NCBI GenBank assembly: GCA_005518205.2
Contig: RFFC02000006.1
Location: forward strand, 62,001-126,000
DNA length: 64,000 nt
Direction: 5' to 3'
Origin: Hormoscilla sp. GUM202
GTDB taxonomy: Bacteria > Cyanobacteriota > Cyanobacteriia > Cyanobacteriales > Desertifilaceae
The translations under genes were made by a program, and so were the position numbers. Shown here one piece after another: positions 1 through 8,631 of this stretch (the stretch's first letter is position 1; every line of letters starts with the position of its first letter). Below the pieces are notes generated by a model. The model worked only from the letters and a program-made list of their open reading frames with translations. It was not told the DNA's origin and did no database searches.

Positions 1-939
1 TTTGAGTTACTGAAGCGAGAGGAAAAGCGCGGCAAATATACCATTTACAACGGCGGCCCGAGTCCTGGCATTCGCTTTGTCGGTTTCAATCTCAATCAAG
101 CCCGCAATGCTAAAGGTAAACCCTTTGTAGACCCCATCAAGTCTCGCTGGTTCAATAGCTTAGCCTTCAGACAAGCAGTCGCCTATGCCATCAATCGCTC
201 CCGAATAAAAAACAATATTTATCGGGGACTGGGTCAATTACAAAATTCGCCCCTGGCAGAGCAAAGTCCTTATTATCTGTCTCCCTCTTCAGGGTTAAAG
301 GTCTACAACTACGACCCCCAGAAGGCAAAGAAAATATTGCTAGAAGCAGGTTTTCAGTACAATAGGGAAAAGGAGCTTCTGGACTGGGATGGAAATCGGG
401 TACAATTTACTCTCCTGGTAAAATCTTCCGAGAAGGCTCGGATCGATACGGCGGTTCATATCCAACAAGACTTGGCTCAGATTGGCATCAAAGCGGATTT
501 ACAGGTACTCAACTTCAATGTTATCCTCAAAAAGCTGTTGATAAGTCGAGATTGGGAATGTTATGTGGGTTCCTTTGCCGTTTCTGGTGCCGATATTGAA
601 CCTAACCTGCTATCCTTGTTCTGGTCGAGTAGGGGCTCCTTTCATCAATTTAACCAAGGTCCGCAACCGGGACAACCCCTGATCGAAGGTTGGCAGGTTT
701 CTGACTGGGAACGAGAGATAGACAGTCTGTTCGCGGCGGGAGCCGCCGAACTGGATGAGAACAAGCGCCAGCAGATTTACGGCAGATTTCAGCAAATAGT
801 CGCCGAACAGTTACCCGTGTTTTTCCTGGTGAATCAACTAGATATGCAGGCGGTGCGCGATCGGGTACAGAATATTAAATTTTCAGCAAATAGCGGACCA
901 TTCTGGAACATTGAGGAGTTGAGCATTGCCCCAAATTGA
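1..939 (+). CDS. Peptide/nickel-type ABC transporter substrate-binding protein, C-terminal part
   Basis: The reading frame is open from base 1, so the first ATG (337) is internal and the gene starts outside the window; 312 codons are visible. The protein belongs to solute-binding family 5 (DppA/OppA-like), which captures oligopeptides or related solutes in the periplasm for an ABC importer. Supporting features are the segment PGIRFVGFNLNQ, the domain II stretch FRQAVAYAINRSRI near visible residues 57-70, the closing DPQKAKKILLEAGF helix region, and the C-terminal LPVFFLVNQLDMQAVRDRV region typical of the family end. The substrate cannot be inferred. No permease or ATPase gene follows, so the transporter partners lie upstream or elsewhere. 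Confidence 0.85.
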   Translation, partial: FELLKREEKRGKYTIYNGGPSPGIRFVGFNLNQARNAKGKPFVDPIKSRWFNSLAFRQAVAYAINRSRIKNNIYRGLGQLQNSPLAEQSPYYLSPSSGLKVYNYDPQKAKKILLEAGFQYNREKELLDWDGNRVQFTLLVKSSEKARIDTAVHIQQDLAQIGIKADLQVLNFNVILKKLLISRDWECYVGSFAVSGADIEPNLLSLFWSSRGSFHQFNQGPQPGQPLIEGWQVSDWEREIDSLFAAGAAELDENKRQQIYGRFQQIVAEQLPVFFLVNQLDMQAVRDRVQNIKFSANSGPFWNIEELSIAPN

Positions 940-1008
940 CATCGGGACTACAATCAGGTAAACATGCTATCATCAGGAAAACCAATAGCAAGAGGGAACA
1001 GAGGAAAC

Positions 1009-1331
1009 ATGAACGATCGACCGGCATTAATATTTTACGCTAACCGCAATTGCCCCTATGCTCAAAGGAGTTGGATCGCGCTGTGAGAGCTGCAAGTTGA
1101 TTTTACCTACAAGAACATTGAATTAGGTAAAGACAATAAAACAGACTGGTTTCATCAACTAAACCCGAATGGCACCGTACCTGTAATTCAGCATGGCGAA
1201 ACAGTAGTCTATGAATCACTGGTAATCAACGAATACCTCCAGGAAGTATTTGGCAGCGATCGGATGAAGCTTTACCCACAAAACCAGGGTTGAGAGCCTA
1301 TGCCAGAATCCTGATTTCCCGCTGCGATTGA
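1009..1331 (+). pseudogene. Glutathione S-transferase remnant (in-frame stop plus frameshift)
   Basis: From ATG 1009 the frame encodes a thioredoxin-fold GST N-terminal domain: LIFYANRNCPYAQRSWIAL, then TGA at 1084-1086, then an in-frame continuation with the glutathione-site motif NPNGTVPVI and YESLVINEYLQEVF. A second stop (1291-1293) comes from a frameshift: one base earlier (1290) the next frame continues as LRAYARILISRCD, the expected start of the helical domain, before stopping at 1329-1331. The rest of the C-terminal domain is missing. Bases 1331-1421 on the minus strand encode QDWNWLAINSHYQTATAV, perhaps the start of an unrelated cyanobacterial protein fragment. The gene is clearly dead unless the lesions are sequencing errors. 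Confidence 0.8.
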
Positions 1332-1443
1332 ATTTCCCTCTTGCAAAAGTTGTTGCACAGCAGTGGCGGTTTGATAATGAGAGTTGATGGCTAACCAGTT
1401 CCAATCTTGTTTCGTTGGCATTGCTACACCCCATTTAATTAGA

Positions 1444-1929
1444 CTACTCTCCTGACAATTGCAGAACATCATCAATTATTTTGTCAGTCAACCACATTCC
1501 TTTAGTACGCAGCATTGATATTGCTACTGCTACAGATGCTATATACCCTGCTTGTTTGGCCTTGACTAAAACACCTAGAGTGCCCGTGTATGTTAAATTA
1601 TATAGATCGGCAATCCGTCTAGCCAATCTATCGTCAAAAATTAGTAGACTATCGGGTTTCTCCAAGCCTAATGCAATTACTTCTGCTTCACCTCTTCCTA
1701 AATCAATGACTGCCGGGACAAGAGTATCATCAGCAACTGCTGTCATCGAAATCCATGCAATCGAGTTTAATTCTGGTACATCAACCCCTTTAATTTTCCC
1801 TGCTTTCAATTCTTGGAATACCGCCGGTGGTACGATAATATTACCGTACAACTTGCGGAGTAATTCCATCTGGTTTATTTGGTGAAGATAAAGCAGAGGC
1901 GACGTGTTAACAACAACTGTATTAGGCAT
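1444..1929 (-). CDS. PIN-domain (DUF3368-type) toxin nuclease
   Basis: This 161-residue PIN-like protein is probably a Mg-dependent RNase and the toxin of a type II toxin-antitoxin pair. The N-terminal VVVNTSPLLYLH carries an Asn where many PIN proteins have Asp. LGRGEAEVIALG supplies the conserved acidic residue of the middle motif, and LIFDDRLARRIA gives the C-terminal acidic pair. This arrangement is typical of the DUF3368 subfamily. The gene overlaps the upstream UPF0175 gene by 8 bases, a common coupled antitoxin-toxin layout. A DUF3368 partner next to UPF0175 is a recurrent cyanobacterial pair; the RNase activity is inferred from the family. Confidence 0.85.
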   Translation of the reverse strand: MPNTVVVNTSPLLYLHQINQMELLRKLYGNIIVPPAVFQELKAGKIKGVDVPELNSIAWISMTAVADDTLVPAVIDLGRGEAEVIALGLEKPDSLLIFDDRLARRIADLYNLTYTGTLGVLVKAKQAGYIASVAVAISMLRTKGMWLTDKIIDDVLQLSGE

Positions 1930-2173
1930 TTTTTACATCCTTCTCTAATTCTCCAGTTGTTAAGGAGAAAGGGGATACTTGATAATCTCCTAGCAACATG
2001 ATAAATTCTACGCGGGATATACCGGCCAATTGGGCCCCACGACCAGAAGATAATTTGCCAAGTTCAAATAGCTTGACTGCTGCTAATAATCTTAATTGCT
2101 TGGCAATAGTCTCTGGTGTTTCTTTGAGACTGATCAAAACTTCTTCGGGGACTTCCAGTTGAATTGTAGTCAT
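1922..2173 (-). CDS. UPF0175 family antitoxin
   Basis: This 83-residue protein matches the UPF0175 pattern: an N-terminal strand TTIQLEVPEEVL, then a helical region with LRLLAAVKLFELGKLSSGRGAQLAGISRVEFIMLL, which resembles a winged or ribbon-type DNA-binding segment. It is the presumed antitoxin of the overlapping PIN toxin and the first gene of the pair. By analogy with other type II modules it should repress its own promoter in the AT-rich stretch 2174-2220. Start ATG 2173 fits the family length. Confidence 0.85.
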   Translation of the reverse strand: MTTIQLEVPEEVLISLKETPETIAKQLRLLAAVKLFELGKLSSGRGAQLAGISRVEFIMLLGDYQVSPFSLTTGELEKDVKNA

Positions 2174-2822
2174 AATCTGATGATAATGAACTGTACCTCT
2201 TTATCATAGCACCTTTTTAGGCAAAATTCAAGGTTGTACGGAAAGTTAATCTTCAATCCCCGTAGGACAGGTAAGATGCCTGTCCTTGATAGCATGATAC
2301 CCGGACGAGTCAACTGTGGTCTTGCGCCCGTTGGTACCAGGCTGCAAACAGCGCCCCCAGCGTAGCGCTATCGGCCTCCCCGCCCGAACCCGTGCATGGC
2401 CTGGCTACTCCGCAACATTGCCCGCCCTTCGGCTCCTTTCGACTTCGCTCAGGGACCAAGCTCAGGGACCGCCTGCGTGGTCGGGTGAGCGTTAGCCTAC
2501 CGGCGGGCTATATTACATGCATCTGAGATGCACCTGGCTATCAACTACAAGTGAGCGCGAGAGACCCTGTCGCCCGATCGCGAAAAATCGGGCAGGGCAC
2601 AACCGTTCCCTGGGCACGAGGTTCCGTTTAGGGGAACGAGTGCGAGTTGTGCTTAACGCGGTCTCGTTGTGCTTAACGCGCACGGGTCACTATCCAATGC
2701 CCATAGGTCACTACTCAACGCGCCCAGGTGCAAGCTTAACGCGCAGGTGTGCAAGCTTAACCCAACCCAGGTGGAGCTCCAACGGGCACGGGTCGCTACT
2801 CAACGCGCAGGGGTGGAGATCT
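2174..2822. other. Repeat-rich non-coding spacer
   Basis: No credible gene was found. The stretch holds a hairpin around 2262-2284 (GGACAGG/CCTGTCC arms), duplicated fragments of a common palindromic motif near 2436-2475 (two copies of CTCAGGGACC), and degenerate copies of the array that follows (repeated TTAACGCG and CTCAACGCG units from about 2650). The plus-strand frame here has no domain and is composed of repeats. Confidence 0.6.
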
Positions 2823-3017
2823 AACGCCGACCCTTGACTACCCAACGCCGACCCTTGACTACCCAACGCCGCTCCTTGACTACCCAACGCCGCTCCTTGA
2901 CTACTCAACGCCGATCCTTGACTACTCAACGCCGACCATTCGCTACCCAACGCCGATTCTTGACTACCCAACGCCGACCATTCGCTACCCAACGCTGACC
3001 CTTGACTACCCAACGCG
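2823..3017. repeat. 21-bp tandem repeat array, nine units
   Basis: Nine consecutive 21-bp units begin at 2823 with consensus AACGCCGACCCTTGACTACC plus C, including variants in which the centre reads ATTCG or CTCCTTG. Because the period is a multiple of three, the minus strand reads as an open heptapeptide repeat (GSQGSAL). I see no start signal or domain to support a gene, so it is listed as a repeat. Confidence 0.9.
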
Positions 3018-3041
3018 GAAGATTCATTGTGTCGAACGCAG

Positions 3042-3110
3042 TTGATCTGCCCTAACCCAATCTATTGATCTGCCCTAACCCAATCTATTGATCTGCCCTA
3101 ACCCAATCTA
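3042..3110. repeat. 23-bp tandem repeat, three perfect copies
   Basis: Three identical 23-bp units occur at 3042-3064, 3065-3087 and 3088-3110, each beginning TTGATCTGCCCTAACCC. They lie just after the 21-bp array. No gene overlaps them convincingly, and 3111-3291 holds only the spacer before the methyltransferase 3' end. Confidence 0.95.
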
Positions 3111-3291
3111 TTCTACTCACAGCCTCCCTACCTTGTCAACCTCTGGGGGTGTGGTTATGTGTCAGTTGGTTGTTGTTGCCCAAACCCGCGAATGGTGGGT
3201 CGATATATCCACTATGAATGTGCGATTAGCGCGAGTGGATATATCGAAGGTGCCCACCCTACCAATGCAACGGTCTGCATGACCGCACCCG

Positions 3292-4242
3292 TCAACTAGG
3301 CTTAATGCCAACGATCGCGCGATGACGGGGGTCGCTTGCTACGGTGGTTTTGTACTGGAAACCTACCTCCTGCATCGCCGCCTCTACGTCAAAAGTGTGG
3401 TAGTCATCAAGCCAAGGTTCGGTACTTTTTAGCAGCACAAACAGTGCTGGCGGCAGATTTTGAAGTACGGGCGATCGCGGATCTTGGTCGAAAATTGCCA
3501 AACAGCCACCGGGGCGCAAAACCCGCAGCGCTTCTTGGAAAACATTCCGAGTTGCATGGCGCGGTAGGTGGTGAAGTACCGATTTTAGCGTTACTACGTC
3601 AAACGAATTTTCTGGTAAACCGGTCTTTTCTGCGTTAGCGTGTATCCACTCGGAAATATCGCCGTTGACATCTACAGTTTTGGCGACAGCTAGCATATAA
3701 GGGGACAAGTCTAAACCCACCGTCCTCACTTTCGTTTTTTGTCGCTGGCAGTAATAGCGGTGAAGCGGGAAAGTTAACATTCCCACCGAACAGCCCATAT
3801 CTAACACATCTTTTACTAACGATGGGCTGTACTCGTCCAATACTTGATAAAAATTGCCTAGCAAGCGTTCGTATGCGCTTTCTCCGCTGAGGTTTTCTTG
3901 CGGCCAAACTCTCAAAGCTCTCACATATGTAGCTGGGATAGCTTCAAAGGCAGCTTGCCAACATAGATCCCCCTCTTCATAAGCGTGGAAGGGCTTTCGA
4001 TAATAGTCTGGATACCCAACGCTCGGGTTGGTAATATCGGAAAGCAGTCCCTTCGCCCCGGAGGACTCTAACTCCTGGTAGGTTTGCCGCCAATGGACAC
4101 CATTTTTTTCGGCAGTTTTAATCATCACCTGCCTAGCTTGGCGTTTCATTACCTGGTAGATAGGTTTTGTCTGAATTAACAGGTTCACAAATCGCGATAG
4201 CAAGTCATCACCCGTCCAGTTTGGTTTCAGTTTGTTCGTCAT
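3292..4242 (-). CDS. Class I SAM-dependent methyltransferase
   Basis: This 316-residue protein has a Rossmann-fold methyltransferase domain in its second half. Motif I is LDMGCSVGMLTFPL (about residues 147-160), the acidic residue after strand beta-2 lies in TVGLDLSPYMLAVA, and the later motifs are NSFDVVTLKSVLHHLP and ALRVLRPGGCLAIFD. The N-terminal ~130 residues, with LYERLLGNFYQVLDEYSPS-like helices, are a lid or substrate domain I cannot name. Methyl transfer from S-adenosylmethionine is certain by family, but the acceptor is unknown. The gene stands alone; the next gene upstream is an amine-oxidase remnant on the same strand. Confidence 0.85.
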   Translation of the reverse strand: MTNKLKPNWTGDDLLSRFVNLLIQTKPIYQVMKRQARQVMIKTAEKNGVHWRQTYQELESSGAKGLLSDITNPSVGYPDYYRKPFHAYEEGDLCWQAAFEAIPATYVRALRVWPQENLSGESAYERLLGNFYQVLDEYSPSLVKDVLDMGCSVGMLTFPLHRYYCQRQKTKVRTVGLDLSPYMLAVAKTVDVNGDISEWIHANAEKTGLPENSFDVVTLKSVLHHLPRHATRNVFQEALRVLRPGGCLAIFDQDPRSPVLQNLPPALFVLLKSTEPWLDDYHTFDVEAAMQEVGFQYKTTVASDPRHRAIVGIKPS

Positions 4243-4288
4243 AAGTCTTAGAAGTGATTAGTCAGATCATTATTGCATAACTTTACTC

Positions 4289-4489
4289 TTATCTGCGAGC
4301 CAAAATCTCCCCCACAACTCGTTCCGCTGATTCTAAGGCTGATTCCATGCCCGGAGAGGCGATCGCCCTATGTTCTCCGGCAAAGTGAATGGGCTGCCAG
4401 GCTGATTTGTCCGGGGGCAAAATCAGGATAAGCCCCTCCGGCATAGCGATCGCCTCCCCAGGAAACCACCGGGCTATTTCTATGTTACC
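4289..4489 (-). pseudogene. Flavin amine oxidase C-terminal remnant
   Basis: Two minus-strand frames together spell the end of a flavin monoamine oxidase: SWGGDRYAGGAYPDFAPGQ in one frame, then, after a frameshift near 4400, IHFAGEHRAIASPGMESALE and SAERVVGEILARR up to the stop at 4289-4291. These are the FAD-contacting C-terminal motifs of the family (GAY...PG and IHFAGEH). The rest of the gene is absent. It is a short relic between the methyltransferase and the divergently placed sulfotransferase. Confidence 0.7.
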
Positions 4490-4593
4490 CTCTTAAGTTC
4501 TGTTAGTGACAGTTGAATTTTTGAGTATTTTTGCTCATTGTAAAACGGGGAGGCACCCAGCCAAGATAAGTTTATTGTCTTGTTTTTTGCACT

Positions 4594-5853
4594 ATGTCGC
4601 CATCAACTCAGCAAGCCGCTGCAACTGGGGCAACCTACCAACAGATTCGTCGTCCCCTCCCTCTCCAGCTTCTCAACTGGGTGGGCCACCAAATTCCCCA
4701 AACCTATCACCTAGGTCCCCTGAATCTCAACGAAACCAACCTCCTGGAAACTACCGAAAACATTACAGGTTTGTCCGACTGGGGCAGTGACACCTTTCGC
4801 CCCCGACTCCAGAAATTACTCGACGCCCTCACCACGGTCGCCGATCTCAACGCCGCTGGTCGCTATTATTTCCGCCGCTTCTACTTTGTCCGACTCCTGG
4901 CCAACCGCCTCAAACTCCAGGACCAACGCAAACGCCATCCAGAAATTGCCCAACGCCCTCTGCCCAAACCCCTCTTTGTGGTGGGGATGTTTCGCAGTGG
5001 TACCACCTTTCTCCACAATTTGTTGGCGGAAGATCCCGACTGTCGCTGGTTGCACCTAGGAGAATCCCTCGATCCTTGCCCACCACCGTCCCCTGAGACT
5101 TGGGAAACGGACCCACGCAACCAATACGCCTTCGACCTGCTGGAGTTCCAAAATACCCTGGCACCCAACTTTTCCACTGCCCACCACATTGATGTGTCCC
5201 GACCTGTAGAATGCAGTCGTCTGTTTGAACATGACATGGTGGGACATTTGTTTGATTTCCGAGCTGATGTCAAACCCTACTCTGATTGGCTTCAGGAACA
5301 AGATTTAACCGAAAGCTACCAATATTATCGCTTTCAATTGCAGTATCTCAGTCAGCACTGGCCAGGCAGTCACTGGGTGCTCAAGGCACCCGCCCATATT
5401 TATGCTCTAGATGCCTTGCTGAAGGCTTTCCCTGATGCTTCCATCGTCTACATCCACCGCGATCCCCTGCAAGTGTTGCCCTCTTGTTGCAGTTTGTCGG
5501 CGATCGGGCGGAGTCGTTTTGCCGATCGGGTAGATGCAACTGCCGTGGGTCAGCATTGGCTCCAACGGCTTTCAGAGGGCACCGCACGGGCCATGGCGGT
5601 GAAGAAAATGGCCGATCCAGACCGTTTTTACGATGTGGACTATCACGTCTTCGTGAAAGATCCAGTGGCTATGATTCGCCAGATTTATGAGTATTTCGGC
5701 TATCCCTTTACGCCTCAGTATGAGGCTAAGCTTAATGGCTGGATTAATGACAATCCTCAACACAAGCGTGGGGTTCATCGTTATACCTTAGAGCAGTTTG
5801 GGTTGACGGCAGAGGCTGTTAAAGAGCGGTTTGGGTCTTATTCCTGGAGTTGA
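4594..5853 (+). CDS. PAPS-dependent sulfotransferase family protein
   Basis: The 419-residue protein carries the 5'-phosphosulfate loop PLFVVGMFRSGTTFLHNLL near residues 126-144 and the 3'-phosphate-binding region VYIHRDPLQVLPSCCSL near residues 285-302, as in Sulfotransfer_3 enzymes. A catalytic basic residue is expected in the HWVLKAPAHIY segment (about residues 261-271). Such enzymes transfer sulfate from PAPS to small molecules, lipids or glycans; the acceptor here is unknown. Start ATG 4594 is chosen because the homologous N-terminal helices begin soon after it. The gene appears monocistronic, and a palindrome follows it. Confidence 0.85.
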   Translation: MSPSTQQAAATGATYQQIRRPLPLQLLNWVGHQIPQTYHLGPLNLNETNLLETTENITGLSDWGSDTFRPRLQKLLDALTTVADLNAAGRYYFRRFYFVRLLANRLKLQDQRKRHPEIAQRPLPKPLFVVGMFRSGTTFLHNLLAEDPDCRWLHLGESLDPCPPPSPETWETDPRNQYAFDLLEFQNTLAPNFSTAHHIDVSRPVECSRLFEHDMVGHLFDFRADVKPYSDWLQEQDLTESYQYYRFQLQYLSQHWPGSHWVLKAPAHIYALDALLKAFPDASIVYIHRDPLQVLPSCCSLSAIGRSRFADRVDATAVGQHWLQRLSEGTARAMAVKKMADPDRFYDVDYHVFVKDPVAMIRQIYEYFGYPFTPQYEAKLNGWINDNPQHKRGVHRYTLEQFGLTAEAVKERFGSYSWS

Positions 5854-5892
5854 GACTAAACGGATTAAACAGGTTACAAAAATTATCCACCC

Positions 5893-5914
5893 TCAGAACC
5901 TTTAAAGGTTCTGA
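5893..5914. repeat. Perfect 22-bp palindrome after the sulfotransferase gene
   Basis: The two 11-base halves (TCAGAACCTTT and its complement) form a perfect palindrome 40 bases after the sulfotransferase stop. No T-run follows, so it is not a classical intrinsic terminator; it may be a protein-binding site or transcript-end hairpin. The spacer 5915-6116 shows no gene I recognise. Confidence 0.7.
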
Positions 5915-6116
5915 GACAGCCATCCGGTCGAGAATAAATCTTGGGAACCAGCACCCTCACTTGGTTTTGTTCCTTGGGCGATCGCCAGTTGTCCTGCCCG
6001 GCCTGCCACCACCAGGGCCTGATTAGAACTTTTGTTAAGTTTTATGTACTTATCTATCTTAACAGCACAGAGAGCACCATTGATGATATGTTGATTCAGG
6101 GTACTACACAAGAAAC

Positions 6117-6788
6117 ATGAGTAATACTAATACTACAGAATTGCCTCTGTGGGTGCAAGACAGAAATACCGTCATTGCCAATGATGCTGGAGTAGAATGG
6201 CGAAATGGCGCACAGCCGGATTATGGCCACACGGATAAATTCCTCAAGGAAGAAAGCAAGTATAATCATCCGGAAGGTTCATTGGAGGCGATCGCCCAAA
6301 ACTTGGTGAGAACATTTGAAATGGAAGCATCTCACAAAGCCAACCCCCAACAATGGATATCCATTGTCACCGATAAGTTTCGCATGAGTACGAACGGGGG
6401 ACGGCCTTACACCGCCCCAGAGATTGCAGAGATCGGAACCTATAACGTATTTCTCGGCGATACGGAACATTATCGTTCCTCAGAGGAAACCTTTGACTCA
6501 GCGGAGAAAATCTTCCATACGGCCTTTCCTAACGGCTTTCTCTGGGAAATAACAGAAGTGCTTGCCGGACCGCCAAATGTAACATTCAAATGGCGGCATT
6601 GGGGAACTCTGAACGGACCATTCAAGGACCGCGCCCCCACGGGAGAAACGATCGAAGTCGTGGGAGTTAGTATTGCGCGCGTTAATGAAGACCTGAAAAT
6701 ATTGTCTGTGGAACATTTTTTCGATAACAGCGAGTTTCTCAAAAAGTTAAGCGCCGGCTGTCCCTTCCATTCTCAGGATAATTCTTGA
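6117..6788 (+). CDS. SnoaL-like / NTF2-fold protein
   Basis: This 223-residue protein has the look of the SnoaL-like polyketide-cyclase group (NTF2 fold): a central region with WQISIVTDK-type strands, then FLWEITEVLAGPPNVTFKWRHWGTLNGPF and GETIEVVGVSIARVNEDLKI, the typical terminal strands. The C-terminus ends in CPFH, which could bind a metal, but this is speculative. SnoaL-fold proteins range from cyclases to non-enzymatic binders, so the substrate is not inferred. The gene starts at ATG 6117 and is separated by about 110 bases from the next same-strand gene. Confidence 0.6.
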   Translation: MSNTNTTELPLWVQDRNTVIANDAGVEWRNGAQPDYGHTDKFLKEESKYNHPEGSLEAIAQNLVRTFEMEASHKANPQQWISIVTDKFRMSTNGGRPYTAPEIAEIGTYNVFLGDTEHYRSSEETFDSAEKIFHTAFPNGFLWEITEVLAGPPNVTFKWRHWGTLNGPFKDRAPTGETIEVVGVSIARVNEDLKILSVEHFFDNSEFLKKLSAGCPFHSQDNS

Positions 6789-6902
6789 TTCCCTGGGGAA
6801 ATAAGTAGGGTGGGCACCGCCCACCAGCGGGTCTTTTTTTACCAACTGGTTTTGACCACGCCCGTGGTATAATGGGAGAGAATTGAAAGAACAGGAGAGC
6901 AG

Positions 6903-7352
6903 ATGAAGACAGCAGATTACAAAGTATTTCCGAGACATGTAGGGAAATGGTCGGGGACTTTGAAAGTATTAGATGCTAACATGCAGCAAACAAAATCCTA
7001 CAAGACAACTCAAAACTGGGAGCAGTTTGAGGATAAGTGGGTAATCTCGAACACATATATTTACAATGATGGCACGTCCAAAACCAACCAGTACGATGTC
7101 TTTCCTCTTGGCAATGGTGAGGTGGAGTATAAAACAGATTCTCCGAAAATGAAACAAGTGACCATGGGGGCGATCGAACATGGAGAGAGTACAATATACG
7201 TGCAAGTTGTCCACCAGGGGACGGGTAAAGTTCTGGACCTGGAGACAATGACCCTGGTAAGCGATACCGAACGGGTGCGCACAAGTCAACTGTTCGATCG
7301 CCAGGGAGTATTTAAGGGTTTGCTAGTAATCCTTGACAGTCGAGTAGATTAA
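6903..7352 (+). CDS. Small lipocalin-like conserved protein (unknown)
   Basis: A 149-residue soluble protein beginning MKTADYKVFPRHVGKWSGTL, with a beta-rich pattern (WVISNTYIYNDGTSKTNQYD, GEVEYKTDS, STIYVQVVH). The GKWSGTL opening and alternating strands recall the DUF3598/calycin-like group seen in the next gene, but I cannot assign a family firmly. The start is supported by AGGAGAG ending 3 to 4 bases before ATG 6903. A decayed relative lies at about 8405-8630, so this gene was part of a local duplication. Confidence 0.55.
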   Translation: MKTADYKVFPRHVGKWSGTLKVLDANMQQTKSYKTTQNWEQFEDKWVISNTYIYNDGTSKTNQYDVFPLGNGEVEYKTDSPKMKQVTMGAIEHGESTIYVQVVHQGTGKVLDLETMTLVSDTERVRTSQLFDRQGVFKGLLVILDSRVD

Positions 7353-7400
7353 AATAGCGACCAATATACCATTTTGGAAAAATAATGCTACAATTACTTT

Positions 7401-7512
7401 AAGCGTGATTTTATTAGTCGGTTTTAACCGACTTTAGCTATTAGCCGGGGGTTTGAACCCCCGGCGGGCTGACAGCGAAGAGAGCAAATTACAGAAGAAA
7501 AATTGTAGCAAC
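7401..7512. repeat. Double-hairpin repeat element, copy 1
   Basis: The element starts AAGCGTGATTTTATTAG and contains two hairpins, 7416-7433 (arms AGTCGGTT/AACCGACT) and 7444-7465 (arms GCCGGGGGTT/AACCCCCGGC), then a tail with ATTGTAGCAAC. A second copy is at 8632-8745. In the second hairpin the two copies differ on both sides of the stem so that pairing is kept. Confidence 0.9.
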
Positions 7513-7564
7513 TTCACGAAAGAGTAATGTGATGTTGACCGCCGACCACTGACAAAGGAATTAT

Positions 7565-8347
7565 ATGGATCCCAAAGAACAGAACTGGAAAAACTTCACT
7601 GCCAAGCATTTGCGGGACTGGCACGGTATTTGGACCAAATACGATGCCCAAGGAGAGGTAACGGAGTCCTTTAGAGCTCTCAGAAGCTTTAGTAGCGATC
7701 GGGCGCAAACAGAAATCGCTCACAGAAATCTGTACATGTATCCTGAAGGCAACACAGAGGAAAAAAGTTGGGAGTTTAATCAGGGAGATCATAGTTTACC
7801 TGATGGACTATTTCACCCAGGAGGCAGCACAATGAGGGGGGTTTTCCTGGCATCAGGTCATGCAGGGTGGGTGACAACCCAATTAAAAACAGACTCCTAT
7901 TTTGGGGCTGAGTTATTTTTCAGGTACGAGGACTTACGACATAGTGTGGTAATTCTTTATGATGAGCAGGGTAATTTATTGAAAACGGTGCATATTCGTG
8001 AAGATGCTGGGGGTTTCCCTAGTCAATATTGGTCAACTGAACTACAGCAATTGCCCGATCGCAATTTAAGTGGCAATTGGCAAGGCACATCTGTCACCAT
8101 TACCCCGGATCTGAAGATTTCTGAGCCAGTGCCAAGCAAGCTACATTGGAATTGGGAAGGACATCATGCTTTCTTTTTGCCTGATGGTGTTTCTATCAGT
8201 TGCCCCGATCGGGTGATTGTGGGCACTCCCTTGATCCTGGCAGCCAATTGGCTAGTAACACCCTCCGATATGCATGAACTGATCCTAAAGTATGACGAAT
8301 CTGGTGCTTTTTATAGCTTGACGCTGGATATATTACACCTTATCTAG
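7565..8347 (+). CDS. DUF3598 family protein (lipocalin-like)
   Basis: The 260-residue protein opens NFTAKHLRDWHGIWTKYDAQGEV, a hallmark of cyanobacterial DUF3598 proteins, which are predicted to have two beta-barrel (phycobiliprotein-lyase-like calycin) halves. The second half begins LSGNWQGTSVTITPDL near residue 173 and ends with YSLTLDILHL. A role in pigment or lipid binding is plausible from the fold but unproven. The start ATG 7565 follows AAAGGAATTAT. The gene is bracketed by two copies of the double-hairpin repeat. Confidence 0.75.
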   Translation: MDPKEQNWKNFTAKHLRDWHGIWTKYDAQGEVTESFRALRSFSSDRAQTEIAHRNLYMYPEGNTEEKSWEFNQGDHSLPDGLFHPGGSTMRGVFLASGHAGWVTTQLKTDSYFGAELFFRYEDLRHSVVILYDEQGNLLKTVHIREDAGGFPSQYWSTELQQLPDRNLSGNWQGTSVTITPDLKISEPVPSKLHWNWEGHHAFFLPDGVSISCPDRVIVGTPLILAANWLVTPSDMHELILKYDESGAFYSLTLDILHLI

Positions 8348-8404
8348 TAGAATATCTCAACCGGATTTCGGGTGAGTAACCCAACAAAATATCTACATTT
8401 TACC

Positions 8405-8630
8405 CACAAGAAAGCCCCTTGGCAATGGTAAGGTAGAGGTGAAAACAGCATCTCCCATGCTGTTTTCAGGGGTGCATCCCAGTTTGGCAATGTAGCCCGC
8501 GCAGGCGGGCTTTGTATCTGTAGCCGGGCCCTTTAGGGTTCGGACAGCGATGCAAATATGAGATGCACCCGTTTTCAGCAACCATGCAGGCCAGAGAAGA
8601 TGGAGAGAGTATGATTGAATTAAAGGTTGT
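8405..8630 (+). pseudogene. Relic paralogue of the 6903-7352 gene, split by a MITE
   Basis: Bases 8417-8461 (CTTGGCAATGGTAAGGTAGA and on) match the part of the gene at 6903-7352 that encodes PLGNGEVEYKTDSPKM. After a 101-bp insertion the match resumes near 8598-8625 (GATGGAGAGAGTA, matching the region encoding HGESTIYVQVV). No start, no intact frame and no 3' end remain. The same double-hairpin repeat follows both this relic and the intact gene, so a gene-plus-repeat block was duplicated. Confidence 0.65.
8470..8570. mobile_element. 101-bp MITE-like insertion with 8-bp target duplication
   Basis: The element begins GGGTGCATC and ends GATGCACCC (9-bp perfect terminal inverted repeats, weaker similarity further in). 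It is flanked on both sides by the same octamer GTTTTCAG (8462-8469 and 8571-8578), a textbook target-site duplication. An internal hairpin, CCCGCgcaGGCGGG-like, lies near 8496-8510. It carries no coding capacity and interrupts the relic gene. Confidence 0.85.
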
Positions 8631-8631
8631 T

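Noticed and set aside
2711-3013. Open minus-strand frame of heptapeptide repeats (GSQGSAL)
   Set aside because: It is produced by the 21-bp DNA repeat; no ribosome site, no domain, and codon use follows the repeat. Kept as a repeat only.
4506-4790. 94-codon plus-strand frame overlapping the sulfotransferase start
   Set aside because: Its second half is an out-of-frame reading of the sulfotransferase N-terminus; no domain or ribosome site.
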